From Salinisphaera sp049568105 (GTDB lineage: Bacteria; Pseudomonadota; Gammaproteobacteria; Nevskiales; Salinisphaeraceae), in the NCBI RefSeq assembly GCF_049568105.1, contig NZ_CP145335.1, positions 1,550,001-1,614,000 on the forward strand: a DNA stretch of 64,000 nt, in the 5' to 3' direction. The translations under genes were made by a program, and so were the position numbers. Under the pieces are notes generated by a model. The model was given only the letters and a program-made list of their open reading frames with translations. It did not search any database and had not been told where the DNA came from. Shown one piece after another: positions 1-9,300 of this stretch (the first letter of the stretch is position 1; every line of letters begins with the position of its first letter).

Positions 1-1
1 T

Positions 2-163
2 TCGTCGCTGATGGTCTGGTCGGGGTTTCGTTTCGTGCGCGAGGCAGCGGCTCGCGGTCTGCCGATCATGGCGATCAACCGTGGTCGTACTCGTGCCGAT
101 GAGTTGATCACCCATAAGCTCGAAGACGACTGCGGCCGCGTGCTCGATGCAGCTATCGATTGA
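2..163 (+). CDS. Sir2-family NAD-dependent protein deacylase, C-terminal fragment
   Basis: Only the last 53 codons are inside the window, ending at TGA 161-163. The fragment reads SSLMVWSGFRFVREAA, then GLPIMAINRGRTRADEL, which matches the C-terminal Rossmann part of sirtuins: the S-L-x-V-x-S-G stretch followed by P-I-x-x-I-N-x-G-x-T-R-A-D, which contacts NAD. The catalytic His and the zinc cysteines would lie upstream of the window. The family removes acyl groups from protein lysines using NAD. The call rests on a short fragment. A related Rossmann protein is possible but less likely. Confidence 0.72.
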   Translation, partial: SSLMVWSGFRFVREAAARGLPIMAINRGRTRADELITHKLEDDCGRVLDAAID

Positions 164-285
164 CTGATCTGGCGGCCCAGCGCCCGGTGCGCCTCGAACG
201 AAACCCCGACAGGCTCTAGACTAGGTCCGACCATTGTCTTGAGCTCGTCGATGTCGTTTCCCGATCCACATATGTTCGTCTAACT

Positions 286-1218
286 ATGGGCGCAACGGAC
301 CATATAGACCGATCGCCCTGGCGGCTGGGGCTGGATCTGGGGCGTAGTCGGCTACGCGGGGTGGTGCTCGATACCGACCACCGGGTTGTGGCACAACGCC
401 AGGTCGCCACACCCGAGCATGATTATCGTTCGCTGATCGGTTTGATAGCCGAGCTGGTCAAGTCCCTGGAAACCGAGGTCGGCCAGGCCGAGCTGCCGCT
501 TGGTCTGGCGGTGCCGAGCGGCGTGAGCGCCGCCTCCCAGCGTCTGCGTCGCGGCCCCATGCCACTGCTCAACGACCGCCCGCTACCGGCGGATGTATCG
601 GCCGCCACGGCCCGCGAGGTCCGGACCGGGCATGCAGCGGGGTGTCGAGCGCTGGCCGAGGCGGCCGATGGCTCGTTGGCCGGGTTTGAGCGCGTATTCG
701 TGGCCTCGATCGGCAGTAGCGTAAGCGGTGCCTTGCTGCTCGACGGCCGTCTGGCCGGCGGCCCGAACGGCACCGCTGGGGCCTGGGGGCATACCAGTCT
801 GCCTTGGCCGAACAACATCGAATCGCGGGCGTTTCCCGAATGCTGGTGTGGGCAGGCTGGGTGCATCGAGGCCTGGGTGTCGGGGCTCGGTATGAGCGCC
901 GATCACGTTCGGCGCGGTGGCCATGCGTTGACCGCCGAAGAAATCGTGGAACGTGCCGAGGCTGGCGAGCGACTGGCTGGCATCACACTGCGCGACTGGT
1001 TGTCGCGCATGGCCCGCGGGCTGGCCACGCTCGTTAATATCGTGGAACCGGAACGGATCGTCGTCGGGGGCGGGCTGTCCCGAATTCGCTGGCTGTATAG
1101 CGAAGTGCCGAAAATTTGGGGCCAGTACTGTCTGAGCGACCGAGTAGGTACCGAGATCGTTCCGGCGACCCATGGTGAGACCGCAGCGGCTTTCGGCGCT
1201 GCCCTGTTATGGCCGTGA
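286..1218 (+). CDS. ROK-family protein resembling fructokinase Mak, active site degenerate
   Basis: 310 aa, about the size of E. coli Mak, and colinear with it by eye from the N-terminal ATP-binding strand (LGLDLG, residues 14-19) to the C-terminal GAALLWP. The ROK zinc site is intact: His169 plus Cys186, Cys188 and Cys193 in CWCGQAGCIE, and the C-terminal VVGGGLS loop is present. Three functional spots are changed. The D-x-G-G-T phosphate loop reads DLGRSR. The catalytic Asp of the N-D-A motif is replaced by His116 (RTGHAAGC). The sugar-binding Glu of the G-E-W-G-H motif is Ala166. ROK proteins normally phosphorylate sugars or act as sugar-sensing repressors. No N-terminal DNA-binding domain is present, so this looks like a non-catalytic or altered sugar-binding protein. 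The ATG at 286 is the first start in frame. Confidence 0.85.
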   Translation: MGATDHIDRSPWRLGLDLGRSRLRGVVLDTDHRVVAQRQVATPEHDYRSLIGLIAELVKSLETEVGQAELPLGLAVPSGVSAASQRLRRGPMPLLNDRPLPADVSAATAREVRTGHAAGCRALAEAADGSLAGFERVFVASIGSSVSGALLLDGRLAGGPNGTAGAWGHTSLPWPNNIESRAFPECWCGQAGCIEAWVSGLGMSADHVRRGGHALTAEEIVERAEAGERLAGITLRDWLSRMARGLATLVNIVEPERIVVGGGLSRIRWLYSEVPKIWGQYCLSDRVGTEIVPATHGETAAAFGAALLWP

Positions 1219-1300
1219 TCGGCCGGAGCACAATCGGCCACCGGGCAGAGGGCAGTGGTGTGCTATCGTCGAAACCACAGTTCGTTTCGATGGAGATGAT

Positions 1301-2527
1301 ATGGCCGAGAAAAACCCGGACAAAGGATATATCGCGCTACTGGGTTGGTCCTTGGGCGCCGTAGAGGCGGCCGAGAATTTCGACCGTCGCTACGTTGTCG
1401 TGGCCCCTGAATGGGCCGAGGATTATTGTGAGCAGCACGATATCCCCTATGTGCCCTGGAATTTCGAACGGCTCAACGACCGGTCGATGGAAATCGCCGA
1501 GAGGCTCAAGGAAATGGGGGTCGACGCGGCGGTTCCGCTGTTCGAGGAAGTCGTCGAGTGGGCCGGGGCTATCAATGCGGTCCTGAAAGACAATCCGCGT
1601 TTGCATGGCCAGGCCGTACTGTTCCGCGATAAGGCTCTGATGAAGCGCCGTGCCCAGCTCGGCGGCATTCGCGTAGGCATCTTCGAAGAAGCCCATGAAC
1701 GCGACGATGTCTATCGCTTTTTCAAGCGAGTCAATCAGACCTTGCTCAAACTCGACGGCGATACCGACGACCCGATCCATCTGAAAGCCTTCGACAAGGC
1801 GGGTTGCCTCGGCCATCGCATGATCAAGTCGGCCGAAGAGATCGAGCAGATTCCGGATTCGGAATATCCGCTGCTCATGGAAAGCCATCTCGATGGCTGG
1901 GAATTCGCGGTCGAAGCCTGGATCTGGAACGGCGAGATCCAGTTTTTGAATATTTCCGAATACGTGACGCTCGGTTATTCGGTATTCGTGCCGGCGACGC
2001 CGGAGCTGGAATCCTGGCGCAACCTGATCACCCAGCAGATCGAGTTGCTGATCAAGACCTTCGACATCCAGTTCGGCCAGATTCACCCCGAGTACTTCGT
2101 GACCTCGGATGGCACCATGTACTTCGGCGAAGTCGCCTATCGCCCGCCGGGCTTTAAGGCCTTCGAGCTGATCGAGCGCGCTTATGGCTTCAATGCTTAT
2201 CAGGCGTCGATGCTGGTATTCGATCCGAAGGCGACCGAAGAAGAGGTCAAGAACTTCTTCCCGACCCCGGTCACCGGTGCCAAGGGCTATGCCGGCTGCT
2301 TCGGTGTCTACCCGCGCCATCGGGTGGTCAGCAAGCTGGAGATTCCCAAGGAAGTCGAAGAGCACGATTACTTCGACTACCACGAACTCACTGCACCGCT
2401 ACAGGAAACGGTGACCAAGCGTTCGGCGTTCGGGACCCACTGGGGCCTGGTCTTCTACTTCGGCGACAATCCGCATCGTATGCGCGACTGGCTGAAGCAC
2501 AACGAGGAACTGGATTTTTACGTCTAG
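1301..2527 (+). CDS. ATP-grasp domain protein, substrate unknown
   Basis: 408 aa. The start is the ATG at 1301, preceded by GGAGAT; an upstream in-frame ATG at 1172 would overlap the ROK gene and has no comparable site. The protein has an ATP-grasp carboxylate-amine ligase layout: an N-terminal Rossmann-like part (residues 8-110), an ATP-binding part with LLMESHLDGWEFAVEAW near residue 195, and a metal-binding strand YFGEVAYRPPG near residue 285 in place of the usual E-x-N-x-R. Family members join a carboxylate to an amine or thiol through an acyl phosphate. I cannot name the substrate. It follows the ROK gene by 82 bp and is closed by a strong terminator, so the two may be cotranscribed. Confidence 0.75.
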   Translation: MAEKNPDKGYIALLGWSLGAVEAAENFDRRYVVVAPEWAEDYCEQHDIPYVPWNFERLNDRSMEIAERLKEMGVDAAVPLFEEVVEWAGAINAVLKDNPRLHGQAVLFRDKALMKRRAQLGGIRVGIFEEAHERDDVYRFFKRVNQTLLKLDGDTDDPIHLKAFDKAGCLGHRMIKSAEEIEQIPDSEYPLLMESHLDGWEFAVEAWIWNGEIQFLNISEYVTLGYSVFVPATPELESWRNLITQQIELLIKTFDIQFGQIHPEYFVTSDGTMYFGEVAYRPPGFKAFELIERAYGFNAYQASMLVFDPKATEEEVKNFFPTPVTGAKGYAGCFGVYPRHRVVSKLEIPKEVEEHDYFDYHELTAPLQETVTKRSAFGTHWGLVFYFGDNPHRMRDWLKHNEELDFYV

Positions 2528-2550
2528 CTCTGCTCTTACGAGACCAGGAG

Positions 2551-2579
2551 AAAAGCCGGCCCGAGGGCCGGCTTTTTTA
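2551..2579 (+). terminator. Rho-independent terminator after the ATP-grasp gene
   Basis: A GC-rich hairpin (GCCGGCCC / GGGCCGGC) begins about 27 bp after the stop codon. It is flanked by AAAA and followed by six Ts, so it fits a classical terminator for the plus strand. The A run also lets it work in part for minus-strand transcripts from the converging 661-aa gene, although that gene ends 210 bp away. The 2580-2789 gap shows nothing else. Confidence 0.85.
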
Positions 2580-2789
2580 TGGGCAGCGGGCGCACCGGAA
2601 GCGATACGGTTTGATGTCTGCCGGCTGGCCCAGGTCGCGCGACAGGTTTCGTCTGAATGCGTCCTCAGACCGCCCAGATCACGCCTGTACTACCACTTGG
2701 GTTGAACGTGATGCGGGATCGGGCGAGGCGTTGTCTTATGAGATCACATTATTGGCTCGATATGGCCCGTCTCGGCACGCCAAGCCGCG

Positions 2790-4775
2790 CTAGTCGATCC
2801 ATGCAAACCGTGTGCCCCAACCGGCAGCGACGATCGAGCGGATTCGGGCGATCGCTTCGGCTTCGACGGCCATTGGGTCGCCGGTTTCATCGGCCTTGTA
2901 ATGAAACAGATACAGCCGAGAGGCGAACTGTTCGAAGGGCAGGGAAGATTCGCCTTCGAGTTCGTCGGCTTCGTGCACCGAGGTCTCGATACCCTGGCCC
3001 CAGTTCTGTCGCTTGTCGCGGTTGGGATTGAAGAAATACACCCGCCACTGGCCTTCCGAATCGCGGGCGATGCGCTGGATCGCGATCGCGTGCCAGCCGA
3101 TATAGGTGCCCGTGGCGTCGGTCGCGGCGATACCGCAGGGCTGGGCATAGACCAGATCTCGGCCGCCGTTGAATGCCGGATGATAGCTGGCATAGAACAG
3201 CCGCATGAACGTATCGAAGCCGGCGATTGCGCCCTGGGCAATATCGATCAGCTCGGCCGAGTCGCGGTTGACCCACCAGCCATGCATCTCGGCGTTGACC
3301 CAGCGATGGCCGTCGCCGGGGCGACCGATGGTACGCCGGCCCATTTCGACATAGATGCGATCGATATGCGGCGTGAGCAGTACCGAGACGGTATCCAGCT
3401 CGGTATGCAGTGTTCGCGCCATGCCGCTATCGAGCTGGCTGGCCCGGATCGGCTGGCCCTCGAAATCCATGACCAGATCATTCTCGCGGGCCGCGAACGC
3501 AATCAATTCCAACAGATAGCCGACATCGTTCTGAGCCCACAGGCTGATTGCCCGGGCTGCCTGGCAGGTCGGATTGTGCCCCTGGTCCAGCCCCCGTGGT
3601 TGACCGATGACCGACAGGGTGCCGGCGAGCAGTAGCACGTTCGCCGAGGGCGGCGCACTCCATTCGCTGGCGGCCTCGAGATCGGCGGCGACCTGCGGAT
3701 GCATCTCGAGCTGCATCAGCCGGCGCAGACCGGGCAGTAGCGGTCGGGTGAACAGACGGCCGGCGTTGAGCAGCCGGGCCAACCCGTAGATCGCACGCGC
3801 GGTCTGCGGCACGATCGCAAAACGGATGATCTCGGCGATATCGGCCTCGTGTGCTTCGATGCCAGCCTTGCCGACATCGTCGAGCCCGAGCGCGTTGCCG
3901 AGTAGATCGGGCGCGGTATCGGCCAGATGCCGAAGCAGTCGGGCATGGGCCGCCGAGACCAGGCCGGTTTCGTTCATCGAGGCCCCGAATACGCCGGCTT
4001 CGGCGGCCAGATAGTCGGGGTCGCACTGGGCCAGCGCAGCGGCATAGGACGCGTCAGGATGGGCCTGGGACAGCATGCTCGGCCCGTTCAGCGCGCCGAT
4101 CCAGTGGCGTGCGATCCGGGCCGCCGGCGGCTGCTCGTGGCCGTTGTCCAGCGCGCGCTCGGCAGCCTTCAGCAATGCCTCGACCCGTTGGATCATGATC
4201 GGGCGCTGGGCCATCGTGCGCTCGATTTCGGCGATCAGCTCGTCGAGAATCGCAGCGCTCCCCAGGTGATCCAGAAAGAACGCGAACAGAGCCTGCACGC
4301 GCTCGTATTCCGCGGACTTTTGCTCGCGACTGGACTCCGTAGCCACCGGAAACAACAGGTCCAGGTTGGCCGCGAGCACTTCGCTCAGAAACCGCCGTGC
4401 CGCCTCGGCGCTCATGTGCTCTGTCGTGCACCGGCCTTCGGCCACGGCGAGCAGGCGCAACTCGCTCAGACACTCGAGCGTCGCGCTCGTGCCGCCGCCG
4501 CGCAGCGTCGATCCGGCCAGAGCCGGCTCAAGACTGGCCGGGTCAGCCCAGTCGCTGCCCAGGAATACGCCGGCGGCATCGAAGCGGTGCGCGAACTGGA
4601 ACAGGCTGGCGATGCCGAGCTCGCTGCGCAGCAGCCGCGGCGCTCGCGATATCAGCTGTCCTTGGTGCGTATATTTAGTGAACGAGGGAGCAGAATCGAG
4701 CCGGGCTAGGGCGCTCTCGAAATCGTCGATGATACGTTGCGGCAAGGCCGATTCACGAGGCATCGATTCAGACAA
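2790..4775 (-). CDS. Large uncharacterised protein with papain-like Cys/His/Asn pattern
   Basis: 661 aa, no signal peptide or membrane segment. I do not recognise the family. The first 380 residues are mostly helical and Ala/Leu-rich. The last 270 carry what looks like a papain-fold peptidase core: DQGHNPTCQAARAISLW with Gln398 and Cys404, then GWHAIAI with His562, then VYFFNPN with Asn583. This order and these local contexts (small residues after Cys at a helix start, His opening a strand, Asn ending a strand) are typical of C1/C39-like or transglutaminase-like enzymes. The start is probably TTG at 4775, because GGAGG lies 5 nt before it; the next ATG, at 4763, is 17 nt from that site. It converges with the ATP-grasp gene. 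Protease activity is inferred from the motifs alone. Confidence 0.7.
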   Translation of the reverse strand: MSESMPRESALPQRIIDDFESALARLDSAPSFTKYTHQGQLISRAPRLLRSELGIASLFQFAHRFDAAGVFLGSDWADPASLEPALAGSTLRGGGTSATLECLSELRLLAVAEGRCTTEHMSAEAARRFLSEVLAANLDLLFPVATESSREQKSAEYERVQALFAFFLDHLGSAAILDELIAEIERTMAQRPIMIQRVEALLKAAERALDNGHEQPPAARIARHWIGALNGPSMLSQAHPDASYAAALAQCDPDYLAAEAGVFGASMNETGLVSAAHARLLRHLADTAPDLLGNALGLDDVGKAGIEAHEADIAEIIRFAIVPQTARAIYGLARLLNAGRLFTRPLLPGLRRLMQLEMHPQVAADLEAASEWSAPPSANVLLLAGTLSVIGQPRGLDQGHNPTCQAARAISLWAQNDVGYLLELIAFAARENDLVMDFEGQPIRASQLDSGMARTLHTELDTVSVLLTPHIDRIYVEMGRRTIGRPGDGHRWVNAEMHGWWVNRDSAELIDIAQGAIAGFDTFMRLFYASYHPAFNGGRDLVYAQPCGIAATDATGTYIGWHAIAIQRIARDSEGQWRVYFFNPNRDKRQNWGQGIETSVHEADELEGESSLPFEQFASRLYLFHYKADETGDPMAVEAEAIARIRSIVAAGWGTRFAWID

Positions 4776-4865
4776 AACGACCTCCGGTCAGATCGAGCAA
4801 TGGGCTGGGTATCGATCTCGAAGGTAGCATGCCTGATGAGTATTATTGACCGGGCGAGCCCAACC

Positions 4866-5234
4866 CTAGAAATCCCCCTTCGGCATCGGCCGTCGCTCTG
4901 CAAACGCCAGCACACCGCGAATGAAGCGATAGAAGCACCACAGCCAGAGAATGCCGTAGCCGATGATGCCGATGACGAACGGCGTCAACACGAGACAGAC
5001 CAGGCTCCAGAGCATGGTGAACCAGAAGGTGCGCATCAGCCAGCGGTGATGAGTCCAGGCAAAGCCGCCGCGTTCGAGCTCGCCCATTTTGACGTGGTTG
5101 ATGATCACGCCGGCGACTGCGGTCAGAAAGAAAAAGCAGCCGAGCCCGTAGAGCACATAGGCGATCAACAGCACGTTGCGCTCGCTCTGCTCGACAACAG
5201 CGGAATCGGATTCGGCAATCAGATGTCGACTCAT
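4866..5234 (-). CDS. Small integral membrane protein
   Basis: 122 aa. Two or three membrane segments: residues about 23-46 (LIAYVLYGLGCFFFLTAVAG), 70-90 (FWFTMLWSLVCLVLTPFVIG) and 90-110 (IIGYGILWLWCFYRFIRG), joined by a charged loop with TWHH-like residues (FAWTHHRWLMRTFW). Start ATG at 5234 is preceded by GGAGAT. Similar short proteins (DUF4870-like architecture) are common in proteobacteria and have no agreed function. It lies 90 bp upstream of the papain-like gene on the same strand and may share its transcript. The GST gene diverges from it. Confidence 0.7.
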   Translation of the reverse strand: MSRHLIAESDSAVVEQSERNVLLIAYVLYGLGCFFFLTAVAGVIINHVKMGELERGGFAWTHHRWLMRTFWFTMLWSLVCLVLTPFVIGIIGYGILWLWCFYRFIRGVLAFAERRPMPKGDF

Positions 5235-5301
5235 GGGGATCTCCGGTCAGGGCAGGCGTTTGCTAGACTCGATATTGTCATATTCGTCTGTCGACCAGCC
5301 C

Positions 5302-5961
5302 ATGCTCAAGTTGTTCACGCACCATCGCAGCGTGTCGGCCCACCGCGTGCGTATCGCGCTCAATTATAAAGGTGTGGCTTTTCAGTCGATTTTCACGGGG
5401 CTGGATGGCGCCAGTGACGAGCGACAGCAGTATCGACAGATCAATCCGGAAGGCCTGATTCCCGCGCTCTGGGTCGAAAACGATCTGGTCATTTCCCAGT
5501 CGTCAGCCATTCTGGAATATCTCGAGGAGCGCTATCCGGAGCGTCCGCTGCTGCACGGCGATATCAACCAGCGGGCCCGGATCCGTTCGTTCGCCCAGAT
5601 CGCGATTGCCGATACGCATCCGTTGAACAATCTGCGGGTGCTGCGCTATCTGCGCGACGAAATGGATGTGCCCTACGATCGCCGCCGGGCCTGGTTCGAG
5701 CATTGGCTGCATGCTGCGTTCGGGCCAATGGAGTCGTTGCTAGCCCATCAGCCGGCCGCTGACTACAGTTATTGCTTTACCGAGCGTCCGAGTCTGGCCG
5801 ATGTCTGTCTCGTGCCCCAGGTATCGATGGCCGAGCGTTACGGCGTGAACCTGGGCAACTATCCGATCATCCGGCGGGTGTATCGCGCCTGTATGGCGCT
5901 TGGTGCATTTCAGGCCGCTGCCCCCGATACACAGAGCGACAGCGCCCACGGCTCTAAATAA
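5302..5961 (+). CDS. maiA: Glutathione S-transferase, maleylacetoacetate isomerase type
   Basis: 219 aa, the usual length. The N-terminal thioredoxin-like domain has the S-x-x-S-x-R-V-R-I-A-L motif of zeta-class GSTs (SVSAHRVRIALNYKG) and the glutathione-binding Gln-Ser-Ser (ISQSSAILEYLEE). The all-helical second domain contains ADTHPLNNLRVLRYL, characteristic of maleylacetoacetate isomerases. The enzyme converts maleylacetoacetate to fumarylacetoacetate in tyrosine or gentisate breakdown using glutathione. The start is ATG at 5302, where family members begin (M-L-K-L); longer in-frame openings reach into the neighbouring gene. No fumarylacetoacetase or homogentisate dioxygenase is next to it, so the substrate assignment is less sure than the family. 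Confidence 0.82.
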   Translation: MLKLFTHHRSVSAHRVRIALNYKGVAFQSIFTGLDGASDERQQYRQINPEGLIPALWVENDLVISQSSAILEYLEERYPERPLLHGDINQRARIRSFAQIAIADTHPLNNLRVLRYLRDEMDVPYDRRRAWFEHWLHAAFGPMESLLAHQPAADYSYCFTERPSLADVCLVPQVSMAERYGVNLGNYPIIRRVYRACMALGAFQAAAPDTQSDSAHGSK

Positions 5962-6349
5962 CGGTTGGGGCGCAGGCCGTAAGCAATGCCCAGCGTGGTC
6001 TCTGCGCGCCGGGAACCGTGCCGGGCCTGATACGAGCCTGGCTGGGCCGGGCTGTATACACGCGGCCAGGTCTCGAAAGCCGCGGCCGTTGTTGTCGCCT
6101 ACGGCGCGGCGCGATTCATCGCAGCGCTGACCGGGCCAGCGTATGGCCGCTCCGGTCGGCTTGAGTCGTTTGAAAGACAGGATCGGTAGACGACTGATCT
6201 GAAACATTTGATTCGGGCGCGTTGGGTCAAGCGGGCGATGCGTGGAACGCCTCCTGAACCCGGGATAAGGCGCTCGACCGGTGCGGGGTTGTGGATGCTG
6301 CTAGACCGGGCGTAACGTCGCCCTACGAATCGTTACGCCTGCGCCCGCC
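5962..6349 (+). other. Gene-free stretch between maiA and gdhB
   Basis: 388 bp. No frame has convincing codon use or a ribosome-binding site. The only structure I see is the inverted repeat just upstream of the glutamate dehydrogenase start, listed separately. The promoter for gdhB is probably here but no clear -35/-10 pair stands out. Confidence 0.6.
6309..6339 (+). promoter_or_regulatory. Perfect 8-bp inverted repeat upstream of gdhB
   Basis: GGCGTAAC at 6309-6316 and GTTACGCC at 6332-6339 are separated by 15 bp and end 10 bp before the gdhB ATG. The arms are 23 bp centre to centre, about two helical turns, which suits a dimeric regulator. In RNA the repeat would form a hairpin next to the start codon, where no Shine-Dalgarno sequence is visible. 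An operator or a translation-control hairpin are both possible. Confidence 0.4.
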
Positions 6350-9300
6350 ATGAATAGCCAGACCGCTGCCGTTATCTCCGAAGTCCGTGCCTGTGTCGGC
6401 GAGGATTCGACTCTGAATCGGCCCGAGTTGATGACAGCCTTCGTCGAGACCTGTCTGGCCGGGGTGCCCGCCGAAGCGTTGCGGGTACGCAGCGTCGCCC
6501 GACTGTACGATGCGCTGCGCCATCATTTCGACCAGTTGGCGGCGCCGCGCTCGCGGGGCGAGGACCGTGTCATGCTGGATCCGATCGACAGCGCCGATGG
6601 CGACTGCGATCTGGCGCTGTTGACCGTGACCGACGATATGGCCTTTCTCGTCGATACGGTGAGTCTGGCGGTGCGCGAAACCGGTGCCGAAATCGATTGG
6701 ATGATGCACCCGGTGGTACGGGCCAAACGCGACGGCCAGGGCGAGCTGACGCATATCGGTCCGGCCGGAGCCGACGGCCCGGCTGGCGATGAGGAATCGC
6801 TGATCCGGATCGAGTTCGCGGCCCCGGCTGGGCTCGACGGGGCGGCGCTGATCGAGCGGGTCCAGACCAGTCTCTCGGATCTGGCGCGGGTGGTTGCCGA
6901 CTGGCATCCGATGCGCCGCCGTCTGCAGGCCGTGATCAGTGAACTCGATCAGGCCGCCGGCGGTGTCGACCGTGACGAACGCGCCGAGACCCAGGCGTTC
7001 ATCTCTTGGCTGGCCGACGACCATTTCACCCTGTTGGGTTATCGCTGTCGGGCGATTGAAAGCGATGAGCACGGCGCCGACATGATGGTCGATGTGGCCA
7101 ATACCAGCCTGGGGTTGCTGCGCGAGGACCGCCCCGAACTCGACCCGGACGGCTATGTGGCGCCGGCCGGGGTGCTCGATGAATATACCCAGTCGCCGCG
7201 GCTGCTGGTGATCACCAAGGCCAACCAGCATTCCTGGATCCATCACTCGGAAACCATGGACGTGATCGCCATCAAGCGGCTGGATGCGACCGGCAACGTG
7301 GTCGGCGTGCATCGCTTTCTCGGCCTGTTCTCGGGCGATGCCTATCGCGCCAGTCCACGCGATATCCCGATGCTGCGGCAGAAGATTTCGCATGTGATGG
7401 CGCGTGCGGCGCTCAGGCCGCGTTCGCATGCGGCCAAGAGCCTGCGTTATATCCTCGAGACCTTTCCGCGCGACGAACTATTCCAGACTGGCGAAGACGA
7501 GCTGTTCGATACCGTCATCGGCGTATTGAACATGCGCGAGACTGAGCCGCTACGGCTATTTCTGCGCCGGGATCGGTATCGCCGCTTCTATTCGGCGATC
7601 GTGTATGTGCCGCGCGAGCGCTATACGGTGGCGCTGCGCCGTCAGATCCGGGCCGAGCTCGAGCGGCACCTGGTCGGCGAATGCCAGGACGTCGACGCTG
7701 ATTTTCTGCGCGGCGCGGTGGTACGCCTGCATTACCAGATCGCGACCGACGAGACGGTCGATAACGTCGATGTCCGAACTATCGAGCAGGCCCTGATTAC
7801 CGTCACCCGGGCCTGGCCGGACCGGGTGGCCGCATCGGCCCGCGAAGCCGGGGTATCGCTACCGGCCTATGCGCATGCCTTCGATGCTGCCTACCGGGAA
7901 CGCTTCGATGCGCCAACGGCCGTTGTCGATGCCCGCCTGCTGGCCGAGTTAGATGCCGAGAGCCTGCCAGTACTCCGGGCGCTGCCGCCGGAAGGCGATC
8001 TGCTGACCCTCAAATTATACGGCGGCGGCACCGAGTTGCCGTTATCGCGGGTGCTGCCGGTGTTCGAGCATTTCGGGCTCTCGGTACTGACCCAACATCC
8101 CTACGAAGTCGCGCGCGCTGGCCAGCCCAAGCAGTGGATCCATGAATTCCAGGCCCGGCACGAGCATTCGGAATCGCTGGTCGAGCCCGGCTGTCGCGAT
8201 AACCTGGCGGCGGCATTCGCCGATATCATGGCCGGCAGCGCCGAGGACGATAGCCTCAGCCGGTTGATCATCGACGCTGGGTTTTCGCCGCGGCAGGTGG
8301 TGCTGGTGCGCACCATCACCCGTTACCTGCTGCAGACCGAGCTGCCGTTCTCGCCAGCCTATGTCGGCGATCGACTGGCCGAGCATGCCGGACTGGTCGC
8401 ATCCCTGATCGATTTGTTCGAGGCCCGCTTCGATCCCGATCGGGCGCGCTCGGCCTCCGGCGACGCCCAGGCATGCAGCGCGATCGAGACGGCCCTGGAC
8501 GATGTTGCCAGCCTCGATGCCGATCGGGTACTGCGGGCTTTTTACGGAGTGGTCACAGCGACCCTGCGCACCAATTACTTCCAGCGCGACGAGGCCGGCC
8601 TGCTCAAGGCGCATGTCTCGATCAAGCTGGATTCCAGCGCGCTGGTGGAGCTGCCGCAGCCGCGCCCCTGGGTCGAAACCTTCGTCTATGCCCCGAGCGT
8701 CGAGGGCATTCATCTGCGCGGCGGGCCGGTGGCACGCGGCGGGCTGCGCTGGTCGGACCGGCGCGAGGATTTCCGCACTGAAGTCTTGGGGTTGATGAAG
8801 GCCCAGATGGTCAAGAACGCGGTCATCGTGCCGGTCGGCGCCAAGGGCGGCTTCGTGCTCAAGAACACGCCTGCCGGCGAGACCCGCGAAGCGCGCCAGG
8901 CGCGGGGCATATCGGCCTATAAAGTCTTCATTCGCGGGCTGCTCGACATCACCGACAACCGTGTGGGCAGCGAGGTGGTCACGCCGGAACGAGTGGTGGC
9001 CCGCGACAGTGATGATCCGTATCTGGTGGTGGCCGCAGACAAGGGCACCGCGACTTTTTCAGATATCGCCAATGCCCTGTCGGCCGAGTATGGCTTCTGG
9101 CTGGACGATGCCTTTGCCTCGGGCGGCTCGGCCGGCTACGACCACAAGGCTATGGGGATCACTGCCCGCGGGGCCTGGGAAGGCGTCAAGCGCCATTTCC
9201 GCGAACTGGGGCGGGATGTCCAGACCGAGCCGTTCTCGGTGGTAGCGATCGGCGACATGGGCGGCGATGTGTTCGGCAACGGCATGCTCGCCTCCGAGCA

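Noticed and set aside
1172..1300. Longer version of the ATP-grasp protein from ATG 1172
   Set aside because: It would overlap the ROK gene, has an unlike N-terminal extension, and the GGAGAT site points to ATG 1301.
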